A DNA stretch of 19,683 nucleotides from NCBI GenBank assembly GCA_945947925.1, contig CAMEZU010000009.1:1-19683 (forward strand), in the 5' to 3' direction. The notes beneath the pieces were generated by a model. That model worked only from the letters and a program-made list of their open reading frames with translations. It was not told the DNA's origin and ran no database searches. This DNA comes from an uncultured Verrucomicrobiota bacterium (GTDB lineage: Bacteria; Verrucomicrobiota; Kiritimatiellia; RFP12; UBA1067). Made by a program: the position numbers and the translations under genes. Below, piece by piece: positions 13,004 through 19,683 of this stretch (positions within the stretch are counted from its first letter, which is position 1; each line of letters starts with the position of its first letter).

Positions 13004-13770
13004 GACTTCTTCCGCCCCGTGAAGGTCGCCTTCTCCTTCAGCCAGATCGCCCAGATTGCCGCCTCGTAGAGAATGCAGAGCGGAAGCGCCATGACGATCT
13101 GGCTCATCGGATCGGGCGGCGTCAGGACCATCGCCAGGACGAACGAGACGACGATCGAAATGCGGCGCTTCTCGCGAAGCCCCCGGCTCGTGACGATGCC
13201 GAAGCAGCCGAGCACGAAGAGGATGAGCGGCACCTGGAACACGAGGCCGAAGGCGACGATCATCTTGATGACCAGCGGGATGTAGGTGTCAAGCGTGATG
13301 ATGTCCTGGTTGATGTGCATCCAGCGCCCAAGCTGGTTGAACGCACTGACGACCAGTCCGAGCGTTTTCGCATAGGCAAGGAACGCGCCGACCACGAACA
13401 GGGACGTGCTGATGGTCATCCCCGAAACGATGACGAATTTCTCCTTGTTCGTGAGGGCGGGAAAGACAAAGCGGAGAATCGCGAAGACGACGGCGGGAAA
13501 CGACAGGATCGTACCGCCCCAGAAGGCGATCGACATCCAGACGTCGAACGACGAGGCGACGCCAGTGACCTGGAAGAGGTCGCGATAGGCTTCGGCCGGC
13601 CGAACCAGGAAGTCCATGATCCGCGGTGCGACACACCCGACGACGATGACGCCGATCGCCCACGACACGGCCGCGAAGACCAGCATGTCCCGAAGCGCCA
13701 GCAGATGCTCCAAAAGAGGCTTCGGCGGATCGTTGCGCTCGTCGGGATTCTTGATCAGCTTGATGGCCAC
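13000..13770 (-). CDS. tatC: Sec-independent protein translocase TatC
   Basis: TatC is the multispanning receptor for twin-arginine signal peptides on folded export substrates. The 256 residues show an N-terminal cytoplasmic segment PLLEHLLALRDMLVF (equivalent to the family's HLxELRxR motif, with His-Leu-Leu-Ala-Leu-Arg), then six hydrophobic stretches with the conserved FPALTNKEK, GLVFQVPLILF and LTPPDPMSQIVMALPL blocks. The start is GTG 13770, chosen because AGGAGG lies 7 bases upstream. The tatA stop is only two bases before it, and the gene ends in a GTGA overlap with trkH. Confidence 0.96.
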   Translation of the reverse strand: MAIKLIKNPDERNDPPKPLLEHLLALRDMLVFAAVSWAIGVIVVGCVAPRIMDFLVRPAEAYRDLFQVTGVASSFDVWMSIAFWGGTILSFPAVVFAILRFVFPALTNKEKFVIVSGMTISTSLFVVGAFLAYAKTLGLVVSAFNQLGRWMHINQDIITLDTYIPLVIKMIVAFGLVFQVPLILFVLGCFGIVTSRGLREKRRISIVVSFVLAMVLTPPDPMSQIVMALPLCILYEAAIWAIWLKEKATFTGRKKS

Positions 13771-13772
13771 GG

Positions 13773-14087
13773 TCAGGCCTCCTTCTCCGGATCGGCCGGG
13801 GACGGACTTGCGCCCTCTGCCGACGATTCGCCAGAGACCTCGTCATCGACCTTGAGCGCCTCGTCGACCTCACGCTCGGCCGCGTCGGCGGCACGCGTGA
13901 ACTCCGTCTCCATGTCCATCAGCTGACGTTTGAAGCCCTCTGCGGCCCGACGGAACTTGCCGTAGTAGCTTCCGATCTTCCGAGCGACCGACGGCAGGTT
14001 GCGCGGGCCGACCACGATAAGGACAACGGCGAGCAGAACGAACCACTCGCCGAAGCCAACGTCGGTAAAGATGAACGCGAGCGTCAT
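13773..14087 (-). CDS. tatA: TatA/TatB-family translocase subunit
   Basis: The 104-residue protein has a single N-terminal membrane helix (about 5-27, FGEWFVLLAVVLIVVGP) followed by the hinge PRNLPSVARKIG and an amphipathic helix, the TatA/TatB pattern. An acidic, Ser/Pro/Ala-rich tail of about 40 residues ends it. The glutamate of FGEW is shared by many TatA and TatB proteins, so I cannot decide between the two; it is the only such subunit visible and may serve as both. It lies 10 bases behind pal and two bases before tatC. Confidence 0.9.
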   Translation of the reverse strand: MTLAFIFTDVGFGEWFVLLAVVLIVVGPRNLPSVARKIGSYYGKFRRAAEGFKRQLMDMETEFTRAADAAEREVDEALKVDDEVSGESSAEGASPSPADPEKEA

Positions 14088-14097
14088 CTAGGACCGA

Positions 14098-14682
14098 TTA
14101 CTTCTTCCAGATGATGAACTCGCCGCGGCGGTTCTGCGACCAGGCGCTCTCGCCATGGCCTTCGACCGCGGGATTCGTCTCGCCGCGGCTGACCGTCTCC
14201 ATGCGGTTACGGGCGATGCCGTTGCTGGCGAGGTAGTTGCTGATGATGATCGCACGGTCGTCGCCAAGCGAGAGGTTGTACTCGTTGGAGCCGCGCTCGT
14301 CGCAGTTGCCCTCGATCGTCACGACACGGTCGGGATTGTCGGCGAGGTGACGGGCGACGGCCTCGACCTTCGCAAGCTCGGACTCCTCAATCTTGGTCGC
14401 GTCGAAGCGGAAGTAGACAGGCGCGAAGCTCACGTCGGTGCACTGCGTGTAGCCCCGGTCCTTGAAGCTGCCGGACGCGAGATCGGAGAGGTTGCCGCCG
14501 CCGATCTGCAACGCTTCGTCGGACGTGGCGATGTCGGTCTCGGTGCCGACATCGACGCCGCTCGTGGCCAGGTCGGTCTCCGAACCGTCGCCGGCTCCTC
14601 CGTTGACCTTATTGTAGCGGCAGCCGCAGGTAGCAACTGCGAGGGTAACCGCGAAAACCGCCATGCACGTCGAGAACTTCAT
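14098..14682 (-). CDS. pal: OmpA-family peptidoglycan-associated lipoprotein (Pal-like)
   Basis: The 194-residue protein starts with a short signal sequence leading to cysteines at 19 and 21 (AVATCGC), a plausible though non-canonical lipobox, so lipid anchoring is likely. A linker with an internal repeat (ETDLATS and ETDIATS) follows. The OmpA-like peptidoglycan-binding domain (about 85-194) shows VYFRFDATKI, VTIEGNCDERGSNEYNLSLGDDRA and ETVSRGETNP, matching Pal. It would anchor the outer membrane to the cell wall. tolA, tolB, tolQ and tolR are not adjacent here. AAGGAG is 9 bases before the ATG. It is the first gene of the cluster running to the C39-like protease. Confidence 0.9.
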   Translation of the reverse strand: MKFSTCMAVFAVTLAVATCGCRYNKVNGGAGDGSETDLATSGVDVGTETDIATSDEALQIGGGNLSDLASGSFKDRGYTQCTDVSFAPVYFRFDATKIEESELAKVEAVARHLADNPDRVVTIEGNCDERGSNEYNLSLGDDRAIIISNYLASNGIARNRMETVSRGETNPAVEGHGESAWSQNRRGEFIIWKK

Positions 14683-14743
14683 TCTTTTAGCTCCTTTTTC
14701 TGAAAACGACTTGTCAATCTGACTATTGAAATCTTTGCATCAT

Positions 14744-14772
14744 ATGATACCGAAAATCGGCTCGGAAATCAA
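14744..14772 (-). promoter_or_regulatory. promoter of the pal-tatAC-trkH-rnr-protease cluster
   Basis: TTGATT (14772-14767), a spacer of exactly 17 bases and TATCAT (14749-14744) on the minus strand. A perfect 10-base palindrome ATCATATGAT (14739-14748) overlaps the -10 box and could be an operator, though short palindromes also occur by chance. The -35 box overlaps the miaA stop codon. I see no strong terminator between miaA and pal, so some transcripts may read through. Confidence 0.62.
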
Positions 14773-15458
14773 GTCCCGAAACGCACAATCCACGGTCCGC
14801 GCTCGCGCCAGCAGGTCCGCACCGCGTCCACGGTCGGCTCGACGTAGAGCGGCGTCGCCTGATGGCGGAACCACGTGTCCTGACGCTTCGCCAGCTGGCA
14901 GGTGCGCGTCAGGATCTTCTGTCGGTCATCCCCCTCGCGGTAGCCGATGGCGAGCGCGGCCGTCCTGGACCACGTCGGATAGCGTTCGTGCAGGAGCCTC
15001 TTCTCCTCCTCAAGGCCAGCCATGAACATGTCGTCGAGCCGGTCGGCGATGCGCTGCCGGACGACCGCGCGGTCGATGCGGATCACGGGATATTCGGGCG
15101 GCGGCTTCTCCCACTTGCGGTCGAGCCCGCGCAGCAGCGCGGAAAAGTAAAGGCCGGTTCCGCCGACGACGACGAGGGGCGTCTCCTCGGGAACGGTGCC
15201 GATCCACGCCTCGGCCGCCCGCAGCCAGGCGCCGGACGAGAACTCCTCCGCCGGCGTAACGAGATCGACGCCGCCCATGCCGAACTCGGCGATTTCGGAG
15301 GCGGGGGGCTTGGCCGTGCCGATGTCCATGCCCCGATAGACAAGCATGGAGTCGGCGCTGAGGATGCGCGCGCCCATTTCGCGGGCCAGCACGGCGGCAA
15401 TGGCGCTCTTGCCGCTCGCCGTCGGTCCCGCCAGCAGATAGGCCCGTCGCTCGGTCAT
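14769..15458 (-). CDS. miaA: tRNA dimethylallyltransferase (MiaA), unusually short
   Basis: MiaA transfers the dimethylallyl group to N6 of A37 in tRNAs reading UNN codons. Present are the P-loop GPTASGKS (11-18), SADSMLVYRGMDIGTAKP (35-51) with the catalytic Asp, GGTGLYFSALLRGL (99-112), ALAIGYREG (168-176) and LAKRQDTWFRH (189-199). The protein has 229 residues, against about 300-316 in the family. Compared with E. coli MiaA (from memory), roughly 65 residues between LLxGL and the next strand are missing, including the usual RIHPNDPQRxxRALEV block. The deletion is in frame and the rest is intact. ATG 15458 overlaps the lspA stop (ATGA) and has GAAGGAG just upstream. Confidence 0.9.
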   Translation of the reverse strand: MTERRAYLLAGPTASGKSAIAAVLAREMGARILSADSMLVYRGMDIGTAKPPASEIAEFGMGGVDLVTPAEEFSSGAWLRAAEAWIGTVPEETPLVVVGGTGLYFSALLRGLDRKWEKPPPEYPVIRIDRAVVRQRIADRLDDMFMAGLEEEKRLLHERYPTWSRTAALAIGYREGDDRQKILTRTCQLAKRQDTWFRHQATPLYVEPTVDAVRTCWRERGPWIVRFGT

Positions 15459-15982
15459 GACTCCTTCGGGGCCGGTTCGGCCGACGCGCCCTTCTTCCCC
15501 TCGCGCTCCGGCGCGGCCAGGGAGGACAGAATCAGCAGGCCGGCGGCCGTGCAGATGTAGACATCGGCGACGTTGAAGCACGGGAAATGATAGGCCTCGC
15601 CCCAGTGGAAGTCAAGGAAGTCCACGACGCAACCGCGGAAGATGCGGTCGATGAGGTTGCCGACAATGCCCGCATAAAGGAGGAGCTCGCACCAGATGCC
15701 GGCCTTCCGGCGCCAGCCGGACGCGTCCAGCGAGAACAGGTCGCGCCGCTTCCAGACGATGGCCGCCAGGGCCAGGACACCGAAGGCCGCAAGCGGCCAG
15801 ACGTGGTTCTGGAACATCCCCCACGCGCAGCCGCGGTTCTCGACGTAGAAGAGGTTGAAGAAACCGCGGACAACGACGTTCCCGGGCGTCCCCTTGAGAT
15901 GCGCGACGGCCAGCTCCTTGGTGACGGCGTCAACCAGCAGCAGGTGCAGCACCGCCACGACGATCAGGACGACTTTCCTCAT
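15455..15982 (-). CDS. lspA: lipoprotein signal peptidase (LspA, signal peptidase II)
   Basis: LspA cleaves prolipoprotein signal peptides after the cysteine has been lipidated. The 175 residues have four hydrophobic helices and the family motifs VDAVTKEL (18-24), FNLFYVENRGCAWGMF (42-57), GNLIDRIFRGCVVDFLDF (108-125, catalytic Asp121) and FNVADVYI (136-143, catalytic Asp140). A hydrophilic tail of about 20 residues, rich in Glu, Lys and Ala, follows the last helix. The start codon overlaps the dksA-like stop (TGATG) and the end overlaps miaA (ATGA), so the three are co-translated. The Pal-like lipoprotein encoded nearby is a plausible substrate. Confidence 0.96.
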   Translation of the reverse strand: MRKVVLIVVAVLHLLLVDAVTKELAVAHLKGTPGNVVVRGFFNLFYVENRGCAWGMFQNHVWPLAAFGVLALAAIVWKRRDLFSLDASGWRRKAGIWCELLLYAGIVGNLIDRIFRGCVVDFLDFHWGEAYHFPCFNVADVYICTAAGLLILSSLAAPEREGKKGASAEPAPKES

Positions 15983-16629
15983 CAGCTGCGGTTACGCTCC
16001 ATCTCGCTCTGGCATTCCATGCAGGTGAGGACGAAGGGCTGGTTCAGGAGACGGGGCTTGCGGATGAGCTGTCCGCAGGCCGTGCAGACGCCGTAGGTGC
16101 CGTCGTCAATGCGGTGCAGCGCCTCCTCGATCTGCTGGATCGTGCGGTTGATGTTGCCCATCTGTCCGAGCGCCTGCAGGCGGAGCGTCTGGTTCGTTCC
16201 GTCGCCACCGTCGGCCTCGTGGTCCTCGGCCTCGTTGAAGCCGGTGGACTTCATCGCATCCACGCCGTTCAGGGCCTTCTCGCGCGCATCGATAAGGCGC
16301 TTGCGGAACTCCTTGAGGTCGGCTTCCGCAAACTTGTTCGTCGCCTTGCCCTGGGAGCGGGTCGTCGGACGGCGGGAGAGATGGATCTCCTGCTCGATGC
16401 GCTTCTCGTCCTCGTTGCGGGCGGACTGCTTGCGCTCCTTGGCGATCGACATGACGAACGCGAGGGCGGCGGCCGGGTCCATGCCCGTCTCGGCGGCAGG
16501 CTGGCTCGCCGCCGGCTTGACGGGGGTCTGCTTGCGGACGATCCGCGGCGGGACGCGCTTCGACTCCGTCTTCGCCTCGGCGGCCGGCTTCTTCGCGGCC
16601 TTCTTCTCTGAAATCGGCTTAACTGCCAT
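15982..16629 (-). CDS. DksA/TraR-family C4 zinc-finger protein with basic N-terminal extension
   Basis: The 215-residue protein ends in the DksA/TraR zinc finger CTAC...CMEC (Cys182, Cys185, Cys203, Cys206). This is preceded by a helical region with FNEAEDHEADGGDGTNQTLRLQALGQMGNINRTIQQIEEALHRIDDGTYG, given here as about residues 131-180, typical of the family's coiled coil. DksA proteins act in the RNA polymerase secondary channel, but some relatives have other roles, so I give no symbol. The first 100 residues are Lys/Ala/Pro-rich, low in complexity and probably disordered; E. coli DksA has only 151 residues in total. The classical acidic DxxDxA tip is not evident. AAGGAG lies 7 bases before the ATG. 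Confidence 0.87.
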   Translation of the reverse strand: MAVKPISEKKAAKKPAAEAKTESKRVPPRIVRKQTPVKPAASQPAAETGMDPAAALAFVMSIAKERKQSARNEDEKRIEQEIHLSRRPTTRSQGKATNKFAEADLKEFRKRLIDAREKALNGVDAMKSTGFNEAEDHEADGGDGTNQTLRLQALGQMGNINRTIQQIEEALHRIDDGTYGVCTACGQLIRKPRLLNQPFVLTCMECQSEMERNRS

Positions 16630-16648
16630 ATGTGGACTCCTTTCGACT

Positions 16649-16676
16649 GTCCGTGACGGTCAACGGACCCATTCTA
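16649..16676 (-). promoter_or_regulatory. promoter and leader hairpin of the dksA-like/lspA/miaA operon
   Basis: TAGAAT (16676-16671) with TG one base upstream (TGATAGAAT) is a reasonable extended -10 box; no good -35 is visible. It overlaps the greA stop codon. Directly downstream, GTCCGT and ACGGAC (16668-16663 and 16654-16649) form a 6-bp stem with an 8-base loop in the short leader. No T-run follows, so it is not an obvious greA terminator. Confidence 0.5.
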
Positions 16677-18782
16677 TCAAATCTGCATGCCGACGGGAAG
16701 CTTCATCCACTCGCGGATTTCGGCAGAAAGCTCCTTGATTTCGCGAATCGTGCCAAAGGCAACGGCGCCCTCGGCGCGCGGCAGCTCGAACTGGTCGCCG
16801 ACCTTCTTGCCCAGCATGTTCTGCGCGAGCTTCGTCTTGGACGAGATGACGCCCCGCTCGATGTCGTTGTCCCACTCGCCGAGAATCGAGTACGTCTTCT
16901 CGCCTTCGGCGGTGACAATCACGACGGCGACGCCCGGCATCACCTCGTCGGTGACCGCGTCGGCGAAGTCGGACGGCTTGACCGCCTCGAGCTCCTGCTG
17001 CATGACAGACTGCTTCTGCATGAGCTGACGCTGCTCGTCCTTCGCGTACTGGTATTCCGCGTTTTCGGACAAGTCGCCGAAGCCCTTCGCGAACTCGATC
17101 TTGCGGACGTTCTCCGGCATGTCCTCGTTGATGAGCTTGAGATACTCGGCCTTGCGCATCGCAAAGCTGCGGAAGGACGTCTCGCGGGCGTACTCCTTCT
17201 TCTTCTCGACCTTGACGAGATGCTTCTCGAGCTCGGGGAAGAGATGCGTCATGCGGATGACGATCGCATGGTGCGTCGACGGATCCCAGGCAATGGAAGC
17301 CTGGAAACGCTCGAAGACGAGCACCTGCTCCGTCGGGGAGAGAAGCTTGAAAACCTTCTCAAGCCACGCCTTGTCCGCGAAGAGACGGCGGACGATGTTC
17401 TGCATCTTGAGCGTCTCGCCGTTGCGACGGCCCTCGCCGAGCGCGATCGCGTGGGTGAGCAGCGTCGTCAGCGCCGGGAGCTCGGCCCAGAGCGTGTGGC
17501 TCTTGAGGGTCTTGATCTTCTTGCCGCCGATGTCGACGTCGGCATACACGAAATCGCCGAACTGCTCGATCTTGCCGACGAGCAGTGTCACGAGCGTCGC
17601 CGGGGCCTGAGACTCCTTGAGGAACGCGCCGACCGCCTGACGGCACGGATAGGTCTTGACGCCCTCGGCCTCGACGGCATAGTTCGCAAACTGCGAGACG
17701 ACCTCGGTGACCGCCGTGAAGCAGAACTCGGGGATCGCCGCATAGAGCTTCGCCTTCGCCTCGTCATCCGACGCGAGGAACGAGATCATCGCGCCGACCT
17801 CGCGCGCCGGCAACGCCGCCGCGGCCTTGATGAAGCGCTTGCGCTCCCAGAGATAGGCGCGCATCTCGTCCGCCGCCGGCACCGTGAAGCCGTAGCGGTT
17901 CACCGTCGTCGCGAGGCGCGCATAGAGCGCGTCATCGACCTTGCGGGCCGCCGTCACCGCGAACGCGAGGCGCTCGCCGATCTTGGCGCGGACCGACTCG
18001 TCCGCGTTCTTGAGCTTGCCCTGGGCGTCGTATTCGCACACCGCAGCCAGGATCAGCTTCGGATCGGTCTCGTGCGAAAACGCCGTCAGCCAGCTGTCGC
18101 CGTAATCCTCGGCCGAGGCCTTCAGACGGATCGGATCGGCGCGCTTGACGGGAATCTCGACCAGCTTGTCCTTGCGCAGGTCGCCGCGCGCCGTCTCCCA
18201 GAACTTCTTCCAGTTGACCGCCTTGACGAAGCCGTTCGCGACGCAGACGTCCTCAAGACGCGTGATCGGCATGTCGCCGTAGCTCTTGAGAACGGCCTTC
18301 ACGAACTCCGCGGGCTTCTCCTTGAGCATCGCGTCAAAGGCCGCGGGATCGCTCTCGCGCAGGACGAGGATGTGGCCCTCGGGAGCGCCCTCGAGCATGT
18401 CGACCGCCGCCGCATACGTGAACTGATGGCCCTTCTTGACCTTGAAGTCGACCGTGATGCGCTTGTAGAAGTAGTCGAGGCGCTTCACCTTGCCGAGACC
18501 CCACGCCTTGCTCAGGACGAGCGCGCCCTCCTGGAAACCGACGAGCTTCTCAAGGGAGACCATCGCCTTGTCGAACGGCTTCTCGCCGAAGCCGGCACCG
18601 TCCAGAAAAGAAAGAAGAAGGCGATCTTTCGTCGTCTTCTTCAGGGCGTCACGGACGCCAACGGAGGTCAGGCTCTTGGAGAGCTCCACCTGATGCTCGC
18701 GGACGAGCTTGAAGGCTCCTTCGAAATCCTGCTTTTCCGCGCACTCAACCAACTGATTCGTCAACGCTTCCGTAACGGCCAT
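16677..18782 (-). CDS. greA: transcription elongation factor GreA, long form with large N-terminal region
   Basis: GreA enters the RNA polymerase secondary channel and stimulates cleavage of backtracked RNA. The GreA module occupies only the last 160 residues or so of 701. It has an N-terminal coiled coil with the tip GDLSENAEYQYAKDEQ (Asp570, Glu573, the residues that support the catalytic metal) and a C-terminal FKBP-like domain (VMPGVAVVIV...YSILGEWDND, GKKVGDQFELP). The first 540 residues are mainly helical, with a block WGLGKVKRLDYFYKRITVDF (94-113) that recalls a CarD/Tudor-like fold. Typical GreA has 158 residues; chlamydial GreA, about 715, has the same layout, which supports a PVC origin. 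AAGGAG is 6 bases before the ATG. Confidence 0.93.
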   Translation of the reverse strand: MAVTEALTNQLVECAEKQDFEGAFKLVREHQVELSKSLTSVGVRDALKKTTKDRLLLSFLDGAGFGEKPFDKAMVSLEKLVGFQEGALVLSKAWGLGKVKRLDYFYKRITVDFKVKKGHQFTYAAAVDMLEGAPEGHILVLRESDPAAFDAMLKEKPAEFVKAVLKSYGDMPITRLEDVCVANGFVKAVNWKKFWETARGDLRKDKLVEIPVKRADPIRLKASAEDYGDSWLTAFSHETDPKLILAAVCEYDAQGKLKNADESVRAKIGERLAFAVTAARKVDDALYARLATTVNRYGFTVPAADEMRAYLWERKRFIKAAAALPAREVGAMISFLASDDEAKAKLYAAIPEFCFTAVTEVVSQFANYAVEAEGVKTYPCRQAVGAFLKESQAPATLVTLLVGKIEQFGDFVYADVDIGGKKIKTLKSHTLWAELPALTTLLTHAIALGEGRRNGETLKMQNIVRRLFADKAWLEKVFKLLSPTEQVLVFERFQASIAWDPSTHHAIVIRMTHLFPELEKHLVKVEKKKEYARETSFRSFAMRKAEYLKLINEDMPENVRKIEFAKGFGDLSENAEYQYAKDEQRQLMQKQSVMQQELEAVKPSDFADAVTDEVMPGVAVVIVTAEGEKTYSILGEWDNDIERGVISSKTKLAQNMLGKKVGDQFELPRAEGAVAFGTIREIKELSAEIREWMKLPVGMQI

Positions 18783-18814
18783 TTTAGACTCCTTTGAAAT
18801 TCGACTGGGTGCAA

Positions 18815-18823
18815 ATTATACCA
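18815..18823 (-). promoter_or_regulatory. greA promoter, extended -10 type
   Basis: TGGTATAAT (18823-18815) on the minus strand is a perfect -10 box with the extended TG element; no -35 box is recognisable. The start would be near 18808, leaving a leader of about 25 bases. It lies immediately downstream of the rubrerythrin terminator. Confidence 0.7.
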
Positions 18824-18835
18824 AAAAGAGCGGAA

Positions 18836-18870
18836 AAGGAAAAGAGCGGCCGGAAAGTCTCCGACCGCCC
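18836..18870 (-). terminator. intrinsic terminator after rubrerythrin
   Basis: GGGCGGTCGG (18870-18861) pairs with CCGGCCGCTC (18853-18844) in a 10-bp stem with two G-T pairs and a 7-base loop, followed by TTTTCCTT. It ends the groEL-rubrerythrin transcript 26 bases after the stop codon. Confidence 0.85.
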
Positions 18871-18895
18871 TTGGACGCGACAGACGCGCGGACGC

Positions 18896-19447
18896 TTACT
18901 TGAAGTAGCGCTGCAGCAGACCCTGGAAGGCCTTGCCGTGACGCGCTTCGTCCTTCGCCATCTCGTGGACGGTGTCGTGGATCGCGTCGTAGCCGAGCTG
19001 CTTCGCACGGGCCGCGATGGCCATCTTGCCGGCCGTCGCCCCGCACTCGGCGTCGACACGGCGCTGGAGGTTCGTCTTCGTGGAGTCGGTGACGATGTCG
19101 ATCGTCTTGCCGAGAAGCTCCGCGAACTTGGCGGCGTGCTCCGCCTCCTCGAACGCAATGCGCTTGTACGCCTCGGCGACTTCCGGATAGCCCTCGCGAT
19201 CGGCCTGACGGCTCATCGCCAGATACATGCCGACCTCGGTGCACTCGCCGTAGAAGTGATCCTTCAGACCCTGCGTGACCTCCGCGTCGTCAACGATACC
19301 GTCGCCGATCTTGTGCTCGGTCACGAAGTTGAGACCGCCTTCCTGCTTCTTGAACTTCGCACCCGGAACGCCGCACAGGGGGCACTTCTCCGGAGCCGAC
19401 TCGCCTTCATGCACATACCCGCAGACCGGGCAAACCCACTTCGTCAT
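18896..19447 (-). CDS. rbr: rubrerythrin with N-terminal rubredoxin domain (reverse rubrerythrin type)
   Basis: Rubrerythrins reduce hydrogen peroxide in anaerobes and microaerophiles. The 183-residue protein begins with a rubredoxin-like iron site (CPVCG, Cys6 and Cys9; CPLCG, Cys22 and Cys25). A four-helix ferritin-like diiron domain follows, with ligands Glu68, Glu101-x-x-His104, Glu134 and Glu167-x-x-His170. Classical rubrerythrin has the rubredoxin domain at the C-terminus; this order is that of clostridial reverse rubrerythrins. GAGGAGG lies 8 bases before the ATG. Only 36 bases separate it from groEL, without a promoter or terminator that I can see, so it is probably co-transcribed with the chaperonin. 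Confidence 0.93.
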   Translation of the reverse strand: MTKWVCPVCGYVHEGESAPEKCPLCGVPGAKFKKQEGGLNFVTEHKIGDGIVDDAEVTQGLKDHFYGECTEVGMYLAMSRQADREGYPEVAEAYKRIAFEEAEHAAKFAELLGKTIDIVTDSTKTNLQRRVDAECGATAGKMAIAARAKQLGYDAIHDTVHEMAKDEARHGKAFQGLLQRYFK

Positions 19448-19483
19448 TTTTCTTTCCTCCTCTTTTTCGTGTCAAACTGGGGA

Positions 19484-19683
19484 TTACATCATGCCGCCCA
19501 TGTCAGGAGCGCCGCCGTGGCCGCCGCAGCCGCAGCCTTCCTTCTTCTCGGGAAGGTCGGTGACCATGCAGTCGGTCGTCAGGAGAAGGCCCGCGATGGA
19601 CGCCGCGTTCTGCAGCGCCGAGCGCGTCACCTTCGCCGGATCGACGACGCCGGCCTTGAGCATGTCGACGTACTCGCCCGTGC
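19484..19683 (-). CDS. groL: chaperonin GroEL, C-terminal 65 residues only
   Basis: The visible end reads through [20 protein letters not shown] and [20 protein letters not shown], the conserved GroEL equatorial domain, to the terminal DMGGMM and TAA. The rest lies beyond the right edge. The tail before the GGM end is unusual: [12 protein letters not shown] has two cysteines and a histidine among glycines, where most GroELs have only Gly/Met/Ala/Pro. The tail projects into the folding chamber in known structures; metal binding or redox function is only conjecture. Confidence 0.96.
   Translation of the reverse strand, partial: TGEYVDMLKAGVVDPAKVTRSALQNAASIAGLLLTTDCMVTDLPEKKEGCGCGGHGGAPDMGGMM

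Noticed and set aside
11645..13069. A 474-codon plus-strand open frame opposite trkH
   Set aside because: It is a hydrophilic shadow of a membrane protein gene, with no motifs and no ribosome binding site evidence.
15459..15581. An N-terminal extension of MiaA from 15581
   Set aside because: The added residues are lspA sequence in another frame; MTERRAYLLAGPTASGKS is the natural start, in an ATGA overlap with lspA.
16632..18797. A 721-codon plus-strand open frame opposite greA
   Set aside because: It is antisense to the GreA gene, Leu/Arg/Glu-rich in the usual shadow pattern, and without domain motifs.
1..19683. CRISPR arrays, tRNA or rRNA genes, transposases or prophage genes
   Set aside because: No spaced direct repeats, cloverleaf pattern, terminal inverted repeats or phage or transposase motifs were seen; nearly all sequence is accounted for by housekeeping genes.

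Overview
This is a 19.7-kb, high-GC, almost fully coding stretch of a bacterial chromosome. The likeliest source is an anaerobe of the PVC superphylum (Kiritimatiellota, Lentisphaerota or Verrucomicrobiota). This is inferred from the long GreA, about 700 aa with a roughly 540-residue N-terminal region as in chlamydiae, and from the rubrerythrin gene beside groEL, which suits an anaerobe. I see no tRNA, rRNA, CRISPR, insertion sequence or prophage gene, and no gene-free stretch over 300 bases. The longest non-coding stretch is about 130 bases, between trpL and polA.

Layout. (1) Positions 1-4835, minus strand: a tryptophan operon in the order trpL-trpE-trpG-trpD-trpC-trpB, with trpB running off the left edge. 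It starts with a complete classical attenuator: an 18-aa leader peptide with three consecutive Trp codons, alternative 1:2, 2:3 and 3:4 hairpins and a T-rich terminator. No trpF lies between trpC and trpB. trpG has no in-frame stop codon before trpD. (2) Positions 4898-7686, plus strand: polA, divergent from trp, from a promoter that shares a 15-base core with the trp promoter. Its -10 box is so close to the ATG that the mRNA may be leaderless. A bidirectional terminator separates it from the next, convergent gene. (3) Positions 7762-8874, minus strand: a sugar kinase resembling N-acetylhexosamine 1-kinase, with its own promoter. (4) Positions 8966-14682, minus strand: a tightly packed cluster pal, tatA, tatC, trkH, RNase R-like gene and secreted C39-like protease, with junctions from a 10-base gap to a 28-base overlap. 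(5) Positions 14769-16629, minus strand: dksA-like, lspA and an unusually short miaA, joined by overlapping stop and start codons. (6) Positions 16677-18782: long greA. (7) Positions 18896-19683: rubrerythrin, preceded by the 3' end of groEL.

Common themes. Most promoters I can place are of the extended -10 type (TGnTATAAT or close) with weak -35 boxes; two others show TTGATT with a 17-base spacer. Degenerate 7-base tandem repeats with the common form NNGANNN occur twice: as an AT-rich version in the trpC-trpB gap and as a G-rich version inside polA, where they encode a 7-residue protein repeat and a G-quadruplex motif.

The window is mostly housekeeping. I found no wholly new system. The observations most worth checking are the stop-less trpG, the heptamer repeats, the shortened MiaA, the complete trp attenuator with the divergent twin promoters, and the Cys/His tail of GroEL.
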